A stretch of 41,025 nt of DNA from a virus, in IMG/VR virus record IMGVR_UViG_3300029923_000876, positions 1-41,025 of that record. One strand, given 5' to 3'. A model generated the notes under the pieces. That model made no database searches and was not told where the DNA came from. It was given only the letters and a program-made list of their open reading frames with translations. The stretch's first letter is position 1, and the number at the start of each line of letters is the position of its first letter. The position numbers were made by a program, and so were the translations under genes. Shown here one piece after another: positions 30,297-38,147 of this stretch.

Positions 30297-31253
30297 TTAA
30301 ACAGTAATTTTCCATATCGTTTTAAAGAACTCGCAGGTAAGAGGCGTTTTAAGTTCTTCCGCCTTTTTCTTTGCCGGTACCAGGTAATCGTTTAGCATAC
30401 GATAGTCTTTGCACAAATCGCGTAATAGGGCTTGCAGGCTCAAATCGGGGATGTCGTCGAAAAACTCGCTAAAGGTTTCGTAATCCTTTGTTTGCTTGTT
30501 AATTTTCTCAATCGGTTCTAGGTAAACCGTTGCGGTACGGAAGCGGCTGCAAAATTGGGGGATGCCTGTACTGTTTTTCTTTTCGAGCATGGTAAGTCGG
30601 CTTTCAAGTTGCGATGTGCCTACCATCAATATGCTGCAATAGTCGCGTACGGCATCATATAGCGTTTTGATAGCCCGAAGTACGCCAACGGTAGCGTTTT
30701 CGGCCTCGTCGAAAGCAAGCAATACGATGTTATTCATGTCCGCAATGTTGCTTATACGAGCTGCTATATTGCGAATACAAGCGGTATTGGAGGTTCGATA
30801 TTCCGCCCGAATAACCCGGCATACATCTTTTAGCAAGTCGGCAACCCGATGTTGGCCGGATAGGGTAATGACAAATGTTTTTTTAGGGTTCATCTTTTTA
30901 AAACGGGCTAGGGTAAAGGACTTACCGCAACCCGTTTCGCCTATAATCATACCCCTAATAGGCATTTTCTTTGCTTCCGATAGACGGTAGAACATTTCTT
31001 TAAACTGTGCCGTGTTTTGCTTTTTCCAGTACTGTGAATCAAGGTCAATATCAAGCACTTGAGCTAAGCGGATAAAATGTATGTCGGAAATTTCAGCCCC
31101 GTTGTAATATTCTTTTTTGCCTTGTAATATTTGTTGCAAGTACGATTTATTCACCCCTGAAAACTCGCTCAAGTCAGCGATACTCAAATCAGAATCCGCC
31201 ATATAGCGGTTTAGCTCCTGTGATATTTCCTGTTTTTTTTGTAGTGTAAGCAT
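30297..31253 (-). CDS. MuB-like AAA ATPase, transposition target protein
   Basis: A 318-aa protein with an N-terminal helix-turn-helix (DLSIADLSEFSGVNKSYLQQ) as in Mu B, then an AAA ATPase with Walker A GETGCGKS (105-112) and Walker B VLLAFDEAEN (Asp182-Glu183). A sensor-like ILMVGTSQLES follows. MuB binds target DNA, activates the transposase and gives target immunity. Directly downstream of the transposase gene, as in Mu. Complete length. Confidence 0.88.
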   Translation of the reverse strand: MLTLQKKQEISQELNRYMADSDLSIADLSEFSGVNKSYLQQILQGKKEYYNGAEISDIHFIRLAQVLDIDLDSQYWKKQNTAQFKEMFYRLSEAKKMPIRGMIIGETGCGKSFTLARFKKMNPKKTFVITLSGQHRVADLLKDVCRVIRAEYRTSNTACIRNIAARISNIADMNNIVLLAFDEAENATVGVLRAIKTLYDAVRDYCSILMVGTSQLESRLTMLEKKNSTGIPQFCSRFRTATVYLEPIEKINKQTKDYETFSEFFDDIPDLSLQALLRDLCKDYRMLNDYLVPAKKKAEELKTPLTCEFFKTIWKITV

Positions 31254-31271
31254 TGTGTATATTTTTAAGTG

Positions 31272-33434
31272 TTAATTTCCAAAATCGACCGATTTACTTA
31301 TTAAATCAAAGAAGGCATCGGTGGTGTTTTTATTTTCTTTTACCCTTTGTTTTTCCAGTTTGCGAAAATCCGCTTGTTCCTGTTTCACCGTTTCCAAATC
31401 GGGCTCGTAATACTCTCCGTGAATAGGACTTACGCTTTCGGGTTGAGCATCAAGTTCAGCAGCTGTTTTATCCACATTTATAATTGCCAGTTTTGCCAAA
31501 TGCTGTTGTTTTTCCCTTGTCATTTTATCAAACACGGCCTGTTGCTTGTTGAATTCCAGTGCGGCCTGCTCGTCAGCTTCCGTGCGCTCCACTTTTGCCT
31601 CGTTGTAGGGTTCTATCGCTTTGCAGGTACAGATATACCGCCCGTTTTGATAGATATACACCTCGTTGATGTCCTTTGCCTCCAAATAATACGCCTGCAC
31701 GGTAAGACTCTTTAGCTTTTTAATTATTTCCGCGCTGGGTAACGCGTATTTTTTTCCTTGCACCGTAACCCATTGCGAGCGATGTACTGCTGCTTTGTCG
31801 CTACATTCGCCCAAATGGAACGCGAGTACCGGCATCGGATGACGGGGCAAATTAGGATTCACGTTCTCAACGAGTACCTCCCAGCGTGTTTTGCCGGGGA
31901 AACGATTTTGGTCGGGGTGCAAACTGTTGTTGTAATTATTAATATCCTCCTCCTCGTTTGCAATAATGTCTTTCATCGTGTAGCGGACATTGTTTTTATC
32001 TGTGTTTAGCCGGTTTGCTTCCATCCGTGCGAAGGGGCGGCGTTGGAATCCTTCCCGCTTGGCCTGTTGCCCGTATTTTTTTTGTTTAATGAAGCCCTCA
32101 GCTCTTTTGCCTTGTGGCATCCCACCGCGCTGAAAAGAAACGAAAGGAAATAGCGTGCCGGCGGTAAGTAGGTCCTCCTCAAAAGAGCCATCCGGGTTTT
32201 CTTTCCCGGTCAAGGTGTTAGCTAAATGTTGCTCGCACTCTATTTCAGCAGGAAAACCCCAATCATTGCGAATGCAGAGTTTCATCATATCCTTTAGGGA
32301 GTCTATAAGCATATCCACGCCCTTATCTTTTGCATACGCACGGCCTACCACGCAGGTACTAAGGGTGTCAAAAACCTGATAAGCCCAAACACGGGTACCA
32401 TCCGCCCGCCGAAATGGTACCGCGATGTCGTCCATAGTTAGTTTGCTTAAACTGTATCTTGCAGCATGGCGATGATGAATAGGCCTATTGCGTGAATTCC
32501 AAAACAATTCCGAATTTCGACCCTTCTCTAAGGCGTTGGAATTCTCCAGTTTTTTGATGTAATTTTGCACGGTGGTACCACTAATAGAAATAGGATTTCC
32601 GTGTTTATCAAAAAAATCTTCCCGGTTAAAGAACTCACCCGTTTTAATATTAACCAAATCAAGCCCTCCACCAAGAAACTGCAAGTAAATGCCGTGCACG
32701 CTATTTGTTTCGCCGTATTTGCTCGTCATGTAAGGCTTTGTGTCCATGTAATGAATGGAAAGAAGTAAATCCTCCACCAGTTGCGTTACCTTTTTTGCGT
32801 TTTGGCTACCGAAATTTTTATGTATCAGCCCGGCGTACCCATCAGCATTGTATTTTTTGTATTGTCGCTCCAATACGCGTTCGTTTTCTGATAGAGAATG
32901 TGGATAAACGGGTGTGCCGTCAGCTGTTTTAAGCTTTCGTAAGTCTTTCACCGCTTCCACCAAACCCGGCCATGGGTTTTTCATTTTTCCGGCAATGATA
33001 GCCGCTATTTGTTTTTTCTTTTGTATCGCCAACTTGATAGCGTTAAGCACTTGCACGTTGGTGTAATATTCAGTTTGCACGTCGGCGGGCAATGACTTTT
33101 CATAACCTTGTTCGCCGTATGTATATTCAGCAAAATACTTTATCGCCTCGCTATCGGTTTGTATATAGCCTTTCAGCAAATTTTCTTTTATCAACTCGCG
33201 GGGATGACAGCCTAATTTGGATTCTACAGCCTGCTTTATGTCTATTCGTAAACTCTCATACTCAACCATTGCCCCAACACCGGAACCTCCACCTCTTACA
33301 ACCACTTCAATACGACCACGGGTATTTAGCTTATCATAATTAGACTTGCTTATTACGCCGCCCAACTCTGTAGAGTAGAGCCATCGAGCGGCAACACAAA
33401 TCCTTTTATTTATAAGTCTAAAATATTCGTCCAT
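31272..33434 (-). CDS. MuA-like DDE transposase
   Basis: A 720-aa transposase. The N-terminus carries DNA-binding domains (residues 1-250). The catalytic core begins with MDDIAVPFRRADGTRVWAYQ (first acidic residue near 333) and VFDTLSTCVVGRAYA; a WGFPAEIECEQHL segment lies where the second acidic residue is expected, and KRAEGFIKQ (Glu near 444) is the likely third. The C-terminal part has the beta-barrel (WVTVQGKKYALPS) and charged tail seen in MuA. It would drive integration and replicative transposition. It fixes the element as a transposable (Mu-like) phage. Size is normal (MuA 663 aa). Confidence 0.9.
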   Translation of the reverse strand: MDEYFRLINKRICVAARWLYSTELGGVISKSNYDKLNTRGRIEVVVRGGGSGVGAMVEYESLRIDIKQAVESKLGCHPRELIKENLLKGYIQTDSEAIKYFAEYTYGEQGYEKSLPADVQTEYYTNVQVLNAIKLAIQKKKQIAAIIAGKMKNPWPGLVEAVKDLRKLKTADGTPVYPHSLSENERVLERQYKKYNADGYAGLIHKNFGSQNAKKVTQLVEDLLLSIHYMDTKPYMTSKYGETNSVHGIYLQFLGGGLDLVNIKTGEFFNREDFFDKHGNPISISGTTVQNYIKKLENSNALEKGRNSELFWNSRNRPIHHRHAARYSLSKLTMDDIAVPFRRADGTRVWAYQVFDTLSTCVVGRAYAKDKGVDMLIDSLKDMMKLCIRNDWGFPAEIECEQHLANTLTGKENPDGSFEEDLLTAGTLFPFVSFQRGGMPQGKRAEGFIKQKKYGQQAKREGFQRRPFARMEANRLNTDKNNVRYTMKDIIANEEEDINNYNNSLHPDQNRFPGKTRWEVLVENVNPNLPRHPMPVLAFHLGECSDKAAVHRSQWVTVQGKKYALPSAEIIKKLKSLTVQAYYLEAKDINEVYIYQNGRYICTCKAIEPYNEAKVERTEADEQAALEFNKQQAVFDKMTREKQQHLAKLAIINVDKTAAELDAQPESVSPIHGEYYEPDLETVKQEQADFRKLEKQRVKENKNTTDAFFDLISKSVDFGN

Positions 33435-33463
33435 TATGGTTTGTTTTTTTCCTATCCGGGAAA

Positions 33464-33500
33464 AATGCTTAATTTTGATTCTTCAAAAACATTAAGCATT
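33464..33500. promoter_or_regulatory. Inverted repeat with promoter-like box upstream of transposase
   Basis: A 10-bp inverted repeat (33464-33473 AATGCTTAAT with 33491-33500) lies 30 bases upstream of the transposase start. On the plus strand TAATTTTG (33470-33477), with a T-rich stretch 19 bases before it, resembles a rightward promoter. It could be a protein-binding site controlling transposase or a rightward transcript. Confidence 0.45.
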
Positions 33501-33591
33501 ATGAAAAATGAAAATTCAAAAACATGGAGGGTAAATGTTGTAATATCATTCTACACTCCATTAGTAGAATTAGGATACAAGACACATTATA

Positions 33592-33876
33592 TCAACATCC
33601 TAAAATCGCTTGCAGCTCTCTACGCGCTTGACTTTTCGTCACCTTCCGACCAATCAAAAGAGCAAACGCTTCTTTCCGCTGATAACGGAGAGCAATACAG
33701 TTTGCACCTTGTCTATCTCCGCTCGACTCAAGACACCCTAATAGATTCAAAGACTTTTCGTAAGCTTCTGAATGACATGTTCGGCACATCAATTCCTGTA
33801 ATGAAGCTTCATGCAGATGTTGGTTGCATGCGTTACAACCTTTTATCTCAATTTCCTTTTCCTTGTTAGTTTCCAT
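33592..33876 (-). CDS. Zinc-ribbon early protein upstream of transposase
   Basis: A 94-aa protein with CxxC pairs at C14-x2-C17 and C31-x2-C34 (KGCNACNQHLHEASLQELMC, then RTCHSEAYEK), a typical small zinc ribbon. A helical tail follows (KVTKSQARRELQAILGC). Its ATG overlaps the stop of a 48-aa ORF (ATGGAAACTAA). A rival rightward frame covers 33501-33869; the coupling and the zinc pattern favour the leftward gene. Probably a regulator. Confidence 0.6.
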   Translation of the reverse strand: METNKEKEIEIKGCNACNQHLHEASLQELMCRTCHSEAYEKSLNLLGCLESSGDRQGANCIALRYQRKEAFALLIGRKVTKSQARRELQAILGC

Positions 33877-34012
33877 TATTTTTTCTTTTTAAGGTAATGT
33901 TCAATGCTTCGAGAAATTCAGAGGGTTTGGCATAGTCGGTTAAATCCCACGCGGCCAAGGCTCCCATTATTGCAAAAGCAATAAGTATTGCGTATCCTAT
34001 AATATTCCACAT
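33866..34012 (-). CDS. 48-aa small membrane protein
   Basis: MWNIIGYAILIAFAIMGALA then AWDLTDYAKPSEFLEALNIT. One N-terminal membrane helix and an amphipathic tail. It sits in the early operon and overlaps the zinc-ribbon gene by 11 bases. Possible roles are superinfection exclusion or membrane targeting; unproven. Confidence 0.5.
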   Translation of the reverse strand: MWNIIGYAILIAFAIMGALAAWDLTDYAKPSEFLEALNITLKRKNNGN

Positions 34013-34016
34013 TGTA

Positions 34017-34193
34017 TTAGTTTTTTATAAAATATTCCTTGTCATTTTCATTATGCGCAATAAGTCTTATCCCATTTAAGGGGCTAAATTTCCATCTACA
34101 AAAAGCAATAGCTTTTTCAATATTTTCAGCATCAAAAGAATAATGTATTCCATTCATTTTTTCCGTATCAAATACAGCTGTGTATTCATTCAT
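34017..34193 (-). CDS. 58-aa early protein, unknown
   Basis: MNEYTAVFDTEKMNGIHYSF, then AFCRWKFSPLNGIRLIAHNE and a charged end. A small soluble alpha/beta protein. It lies 4 bases ahead of the membrane ORF and 12 bases after the Ner-like gene, in the same direction. No family recognised. Confidence 0.5.
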   Translation of the reverse strand: MNEYTAVFDTEKMNGIHYSFDAENIEKAIAFCRWKFSPLNGIRLIAHNENDKEYFIKN

Positions 34194-34205
34194 GATTTTA
34201 TTTTT

Positions 34206-34412
34206 TTAATGTGTTACGACTTCCGTTTCTTCACTTATGGTTACGGCCTTTACTTCTATACCTCCAAGTTGTAAAGCCATTACCCGTATTTTCTTTTGCA
34301 GTGCGGTGTTTTCGCTTCCATTCAGAGCCGTGGAAATGGTAGGATAGCTACAATTAAAAGCCGCTCTTATTTTATTTCTCACGCCCAAATCGACTAAAAG
34401 TTTATTTGCCAT
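34206..34412 (-). CDS. Ner/Cro-like early regulator
   Basis: A 68-aa protein from the ATG at 34412 (MANKLLVDLGVRNKIRA); a much longer frame to 34643 crosses the operator and is not credible. The region VRNKIRAAFNCSYPTISTAL is a helix-turn-helix, followed by a short beta tail (KAVTISEETEVVTH). First gene of the early operon, divergent from the repressor. Mu's Ner has the same size and place and represses both promoters to allow lytic growth. Confidence 0.7.
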   Translation of the reverse strand: MANKLLVDLGVRNKIRAAFNCSYPTISTALNGSENTALQKKIRVMALQLGGIEVKAVTISEETEVVTH

Positions 34413-34455
34413 ATTATTTATATATTTGTAATGTGCTTTAATGTTTAAAACAATA

Positions 34456-34486
34456 CAAAAATAAGGATAATTTTCACGATAACAAA
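34456..34486 (-). promoter_or_regulatory. Leftward early promoter
   Basis: On the minus strand TTTG (34483-34486), 19 bases, TATTTTTG (34456-34463), an exact match to the Bacteroidetes promoter pattern. It lies about 43 bases upstream of the Ner-like ATG and drives the early operon. The repressor operator overlaps its spacer and -33 box, so repressor binding would block it. Confidence 0.75.
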
Positions 34487-34505
34487 TTTTATCGTGAAAA
34501 TTATC
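34466..34505. promoter_or_regulatory. Repressor operator, 17-bp inverted repeat
   Basis: Perfect 17-bp arms (34466-34482 and 34489-34505, with core ATAATTTTCACGATAA) around a 6-base spacer. It spans the early promoter and ends 16 bases before the repressor ATG, so it fits an operator for autoregulation and for silencing the early operon. The arms are long, suggesting two dimers or a wide site. Confidence 0.78.
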
Positions 34506-34520
34506 ACAAAATATTGCAAA

Positions 34521-34931
34521 ATGATTGATAGAATTGCAAAATTCATTGAAAGACAGGATATTAGCGTTAGTGCTTTTGAAAAGACAATAGGAGCTAGCGA
34601 CGGAATGATACGCCGTGCGATTAAGAATAAAACTGATATTCAAGCAAAATGGATATGCGCAATATCGGATAATTATCCGAATTTAAACTTAAATTGGCTG
34701 ATAACCGGAAATGGAGAGATGATAATTAATATGGATGTTGATGTTGTTGCAGAATCACAAGCAAAATATGTAAAATCACCTATAAATAATAGGGAAAAAG
34801 ACTTAGAACAGACCATAGAGGCACAAAAACGGACAATAGAAACGCAGCAGGAAATAATAAACCTCTTAAAAACGCAACTAAGCGAACAAGAACGGGATGC
34901 ACCCGGTGCCGAGGTTGCAGATGTCGGGTAG
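34521..34931 (+). CDS. Prophage repressor (Mu c-like, HTH plus coiled coil)
   Basis: A 136-aa protein from the ATG at 34521 (MIDRIAKFIERQDISVSAFE). N-terminal helix-turn-helix (FEKTIGASDGMIRRAIKNKT, then WLITGNGEMI, the Bacteroidetes HTH-repressor signature). A C-terminal coiled coil for oligomerisation follows (KDLEQTIEAQKRTIETQQEI). No protease domain, so not a LexA-type repressor. Divergent from the early operon, transcribed towards the phage left end. Keeps the prophage silent. Confidence 0.82.
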   Translation: MIDRIAKFIERQDISVSAFEKTIGASDGMIRRAIKNKTDIQAKWICAISDNYPNLNLNWLITGNGEMIINMDVDVVAESQAKYVKSPINNREKDLEQTIEAQKRTIETQQEIINLLKTQLSEQERDAPGAEVADVG

Positions 34932-35053
34932 TTTCCGGTAAATTTATCCCTCTTTTTTAGTGCTTTTCGGCGCAAATAGGTAAAAAAACGAGAAACACAG
35001 CAATAACAGTACTGATATTCAGCTGGTTGAATAGCAAATAAGAAAAAATAGAT

Positions 35054-35101
35054 ACACGAAAAAACAGCGTTATAGGTAATTATAACGCTGTTTTTTCGTG
35101 T
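35054..35101. terminator. Strong hairpin after repressor
   Basis: A perfect 21-bp inverted repeat (35054-35074 with 35081-35101) with a 6-base loop. The arms contain CACGAAAAAACAGCG and its complement, so reading rightward the stem ends in a T-rich half followed by TTTTC, giving terminator character for the repressor transcript. The same arms contain a motif like the MuA end-binding consensus, so a dual role is possible. Confidence 0.65.
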
Positions 35102-35159
35102 TTTTCATTCGTTTTTATTGCTTATGTATGCAAAAATCAGGTTGTTTTTAACGTGTTTT

Positions 35160-35191
35160 GTCCGTCCTAGTGTCCGTCCTAGTGTCCATCC
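35160..35191. repeat. 12-bp tandem repeat near the phage end
   Basis: GTCCGTCCTAGT occurs at 35160-35171 and 35172-35183, followed by a partial copy GTCCATCC (35184-35191). It lies in the expected left-end region. It may be part of transposase-binding sites or of the host target; not resolved. Confidence 0.6.
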
Positions 35192-35249
35192 AAGATAAAA
35201 TATACAAGTTTCTGGGTAAAAATAAACCGGGGTGTAATGAAAAAAGAAA

Positions 35250-35278
35250 CGCCCTATATCAACTAAGATTATAGGGCG
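35250..35278 (-). terminator. Leftward intrinsic terminator
   Basis: A 9-bp stem (35250-35258 CGCCCTATA with 35270-35278) followed on the minus strand by TTTCTTTTTT. It would end leftward transcripts coming from the flanking DNA, for example from the repressor-like remnant at 35520-35768. Confidence 0.7.
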
Positions 35279-35519
35279 TAATGTCTGTGTATTATTTGCT
35301 GTTTTGCAGCGATTTAAAGGGTTTATTGTGCATTTATAAGCAATTATACCTGAGATGACAACGAGATGTAAAAAAAGCGGCTCAAGTACCGCCCGAAATG
35401 CACACTCAATGCACACCAATGTAAAGCTTCATGTACTTTTCTTTTCTTTATTGCTTTATGTAATTAATTGTTATTCTTTGTTTTATGTTTTTAGTGTTGT
35501 ATCTTTCTTTTTGATGCCC

Positions 35520-35768
35520 CTATATGAAGATATTTAAATTTTCTATTTTTATCGGTTCTTTGTTCTGGGAGGACAAAATCATGTTTCCTTTTCCTGTTAA
35601 AAGCCATCTGGCATTATATTGTGGATAGACTTCGATAATTTTCGACAGCCAGACGCTACTTATATCAGTCCCCTTTAATATACATCGCCCAATTACACCA
35701 TTCGAACATCCGATGGATTGCTCAAACATTCGTGTGCTAATTTGTTCATTATGAATTATCTTCTTTAT
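35520..35768 (-). pseudogene. Headless relative of the phage repressor
   Basis: The frame IKKIIHNEQIS, TRMFEQSIGCSNGVIGRC, ILKGTDISSVWLSKIIEVYP and ARWLLTGKGNMIL lines up with the resident repressor (ERQDISVSAFEKTIGASDGM, WLITGNGEMI), but it has no start codon: homology stops near 35768 and a TAA lies upstream in frame. The 69-aa part from the internal ATG at 35729 could still be translated but lacks the first helix. It is likely the remnant of another phage or host regulator, cut by the event that also cut the OmpA gene next to it. Confidence 0.7.
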
Positions 35769-35777
35769 GTTCTGAGA

Positions 35778-37244
35778 TTACTTGGGTCGCAAGTTAATTC
35801 AAATGGCAATGAAGTATTCCCCACCATTACTTCGGATGGCTATCTTTATTTTAGTAGCGATGGAAGGTCTGGATTAGGCGGTTTGGACATATACCGGATA
35901 CCATTGTAAGATGCTCTTGCGGGGATAGGAATGTTGGAACACCTTCCATACCCTATAAATAGTTCCGGTGATGATTTCGGATGGACACAGGAAAATTCGG
36001 CATTGCAAGCCTACTTTACGTCAGATAGAATTACCAGCGACGATAATATCTATAATGTGAGATATGATGCCGTAACGGCAAAGAAGCAGATACCGACACA
36101 GAAAAAGGAAATGCAAATGCAAACATCTGTTTTCCAGGGTTATGTGTTGAATAGACAGGCTATGGAGCCAATGAAAAATGTTACCGTTTTTATGCTTAAT
36201 AAATGTAGTGGCAAAGTTTTGGTGGCAAAAACCACAGAAAATGGAACATACATCTTCCCTCTAATTAAAGATTGCGATGTTGTATTTAGAGCTGTTGGTC
36301 CTGAATTTTCGACAGATTGTTTTCCTCTGAAAGAAGGTAAAATTGGGGAGGAAGAAAAAACAAAAAAAATTCCTCAGGACTTATTGATAGATAAATATCC
36401 TGAAAACTTCAAATGGAAATTAAAAAACATCTACTATGATTTTAATCAATGGAACCTTCGTGTTGATGCATATCCGGTACTAGATAGCTTAGTGAAAATC
36501 TTGAAAAATTATCCTATTAAAGTTGAATTATCTTCTCACACAGATTGTAGAGGATCTTATCAATACAACAATTTGCTATCCCAAAAGCGGGCACAATCAG
36601 CTGTAAATTACATTTTAGCTAAAGGAATCAATAACAAGAGAATCATAGCCAAAGGATATGGAAAATATCGACTTGTCAACCGCTGTGCCGATGGAGTTCC
36701 ATGCACAGAAAGCGAACATCAAGCCAATAGACGTACCGAAGTTAAAGTACTGGCAAGTGCCACAAAAGGCAATGTTATAAATAATTTTGACCCCTCAATA
36801 TTTAAGGCCGGTCAAGAGCTGGATACAAATCAACTGCCGGCAAGATTCTTTAGAAATGATGCTACATCCATTAATAGTAAACCAATAAACACTAAATATG
36901 AGCTGGAAAAGAAAATAGAAGCGGTAGCAAAGGAAAATAAATCGTTAGGCTTACCTGTGCCGAAAAAAAATATCACAGCCGAGAGTCTTGAAATAAATAA
37001 ATTTTCAGTGCAAATATTGGCAATGAAAGGAACATTTCTGAATGCCAGAGCTCTAAGGAAATTGCACAACGTTTTTGATGTAGCTTGTGCCGACGGGTTT
37101 ACACGTTACTTGGCTGGAAAATATAGTACCGAAGCGGAAGCAAATGTAGCCTGCGAAAGAATTCACAAGCTGGGAGCAATGTATAAAAATGCTTTTGTTG
37201 TAAATACTCAAGAGCTCAAAATTTTAAGCTCTTCCGAGAAATAA
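35778..37244 (+). pseudogene. OmpA-family envelope protein, beheaded and interrupted
   Basis: Order: PD40-like blade remnant (GSQVNSNGNEVFPTITSDGY, LYFSSDGRSGLGGLDIYRI), a carboxypeptidase-like beta domain (GYVLNRQAMEPMKNVTVFML), and an OmpA C-terminal domain (YYDFNQWNLRVDAYPVLDSL, ELSSHTDCRGSYQYNNLLSQ, KRAQSAVNYI, ANRRTEVKV). A C-terminal region like a SPOR domain follows (KFSVQILAMK, KYSTEAEANVACERIHKLGA). Such proteins link the outer membrane to peptidoglycan and some belong to the type IX secretion apparatus. The signal peptide and N-terminal half are missing, and an in-frame TAA (35907-35909) splits the rest. From the ATG at 35931 a 437-aa piece could be made but without export signal. 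Confidence 0.8.
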
Positions 37245-38035
37245 AATACCTGTCTATATTCATCTTTGCAATAATACATTAAATTGTTTTTACATTGGTT
37301 GTTGTGCTTATATAAAAGTCTGGCTTGTGATAAGTCGGGCTTTTATTCTGTTTAAGAAATGTATCAAATTTGGTGAAAAATTAATAACTATAAAAATGGA
37401 AAAGAAGGAAGTTGAACTTTTCGACTATTACTAAAATACAAAAGGATTTGAAAATTAGCCCTTTATTAATCGGCTCCAAGACAAATACATAGAAAGTCAA
37501 ACTGATATTCAATATAAACCCTATGGATGTAAAAGATGTCTCAAAGTGTATTCCCTCATATTGGAAACACGTGTTTACCCTGTTTTATGTCGATTCTGAT
37601 GCGCTGAAATTGATAGACCCACAGATGGATGCTTTAAATGCCAAGAAATTATAAAAAATATTTATCATACAGATGATAATGAGATAAATAACAAATTACT
37701 ATCATACAGCATTTTAGTTTTTTCTTGTTTGAAAATCTATAAACAAAAAAAATATTTTTTTATGTTTTGCTGAACAACTTTTTAGTAATGTTGTTTTATA
37801 GTTACAATCGAAAGAAAAAGATTTTATATGTTTAATATTTATATTTTCTAGGTGTTACGATGAATAATCCTTTTTAACTAAAAGAAGATTGAATTAAATG
37901 AATTTTTTATTAAACGTAAAATAATATTTAAGCTTATGTTCCCAATTAATAATAGTTTATATATTTGCACATCAAGTCATCATTAAAAAAGCAGAAAATA
38001 TTATTTTTTTCGATGCTTATTAAATTTCCCCCAAC
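37245..38035 (+). other. AT-rich gene-poor stretch with decayed coding pieces
   Basis: No intact gene. Near 37397-37650 there are broken coding scraps: MEKKEVELFDYY followed by a stop, a CKRC...CFKCQE zinc-finger-like scrap in one frame, and a 43-aa open frame in another (37523-37654, ending YVDSDALKLIDPQMDALNAK). These look like remains of a gene. The rest is AT-rich with no terminators or promoters that I trust. Confidence 0.5.
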
Positions 38036-38146
38036 ATGAATATCACAAATTTTAATATTATCAACAATTTCAGCTTTATTAACAATGATTTATTGTTAAT
38101 AAGCGAATTTATGTTAGAGAGAGAGAGAGAGAGAGAGAGAGACTAA
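38036..38146 (+). CDS. Short ORF ending in a GA-repeat tract, doubtful
   Basis: A 36-codon ORF (MNITNFNIINNFSFINNDLL, then MLERERERERERD) that ends just after the GA tract encoding Glu-Arg repeats. One extra GA unit would shift it into a frame that is open for about 100 more codons (TNLESSRAYDTKNQKI..., hydrophobic). It may be chance. A TATATTTG box upstream near 37968 could be a promoter. Confidence 0.2.
   Translation: MNITNFNIINNFSFINNDLLLISEFMLERERERERD
38116..38142. repeat. (AG)n dinucleotide tract, 27 bases
   Basis: A pure alternating AG run of about 13.5 units. Such long dinucleotide runs are rare in bacteria and prone to slippage. It may be a contingency locus, a local oddity, or an assembly/linker artefact. 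Confidence 0.9.
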
Positions 38147-38147
38147 C

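Larger units (their letters stand above)
34932..35519. other. Phage left end region, gene-free
   Basis: About 590 bases without a convincing gene. It holds the repressor terminator (35054-35101), short AAACACG motifs on the minus strand near 35096 and 35150, a 12-bp tandem repeat (35160-35191) and a leftward terminator (35250-35278). By analogy with Mu, the phage terminus should lie here. Candidate ends with the expected CA (TG on the other strand) are near 35132 and 35192, but the exact point and target duplication cannot be fixed without the other end. Confidence 0.4.

Noticed and set aside
34413-34643. N-terminal extension of the Ner-like gene
   Set aside because: It would run through the operator, the promoter and the repressor start; the ATG at 34412 is the sensible start.
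35105-35419. Leftward 104-aa frame near the phage end
   Set aside because: It crosses two terminators and a tandem repeat, has no family features and no start context.
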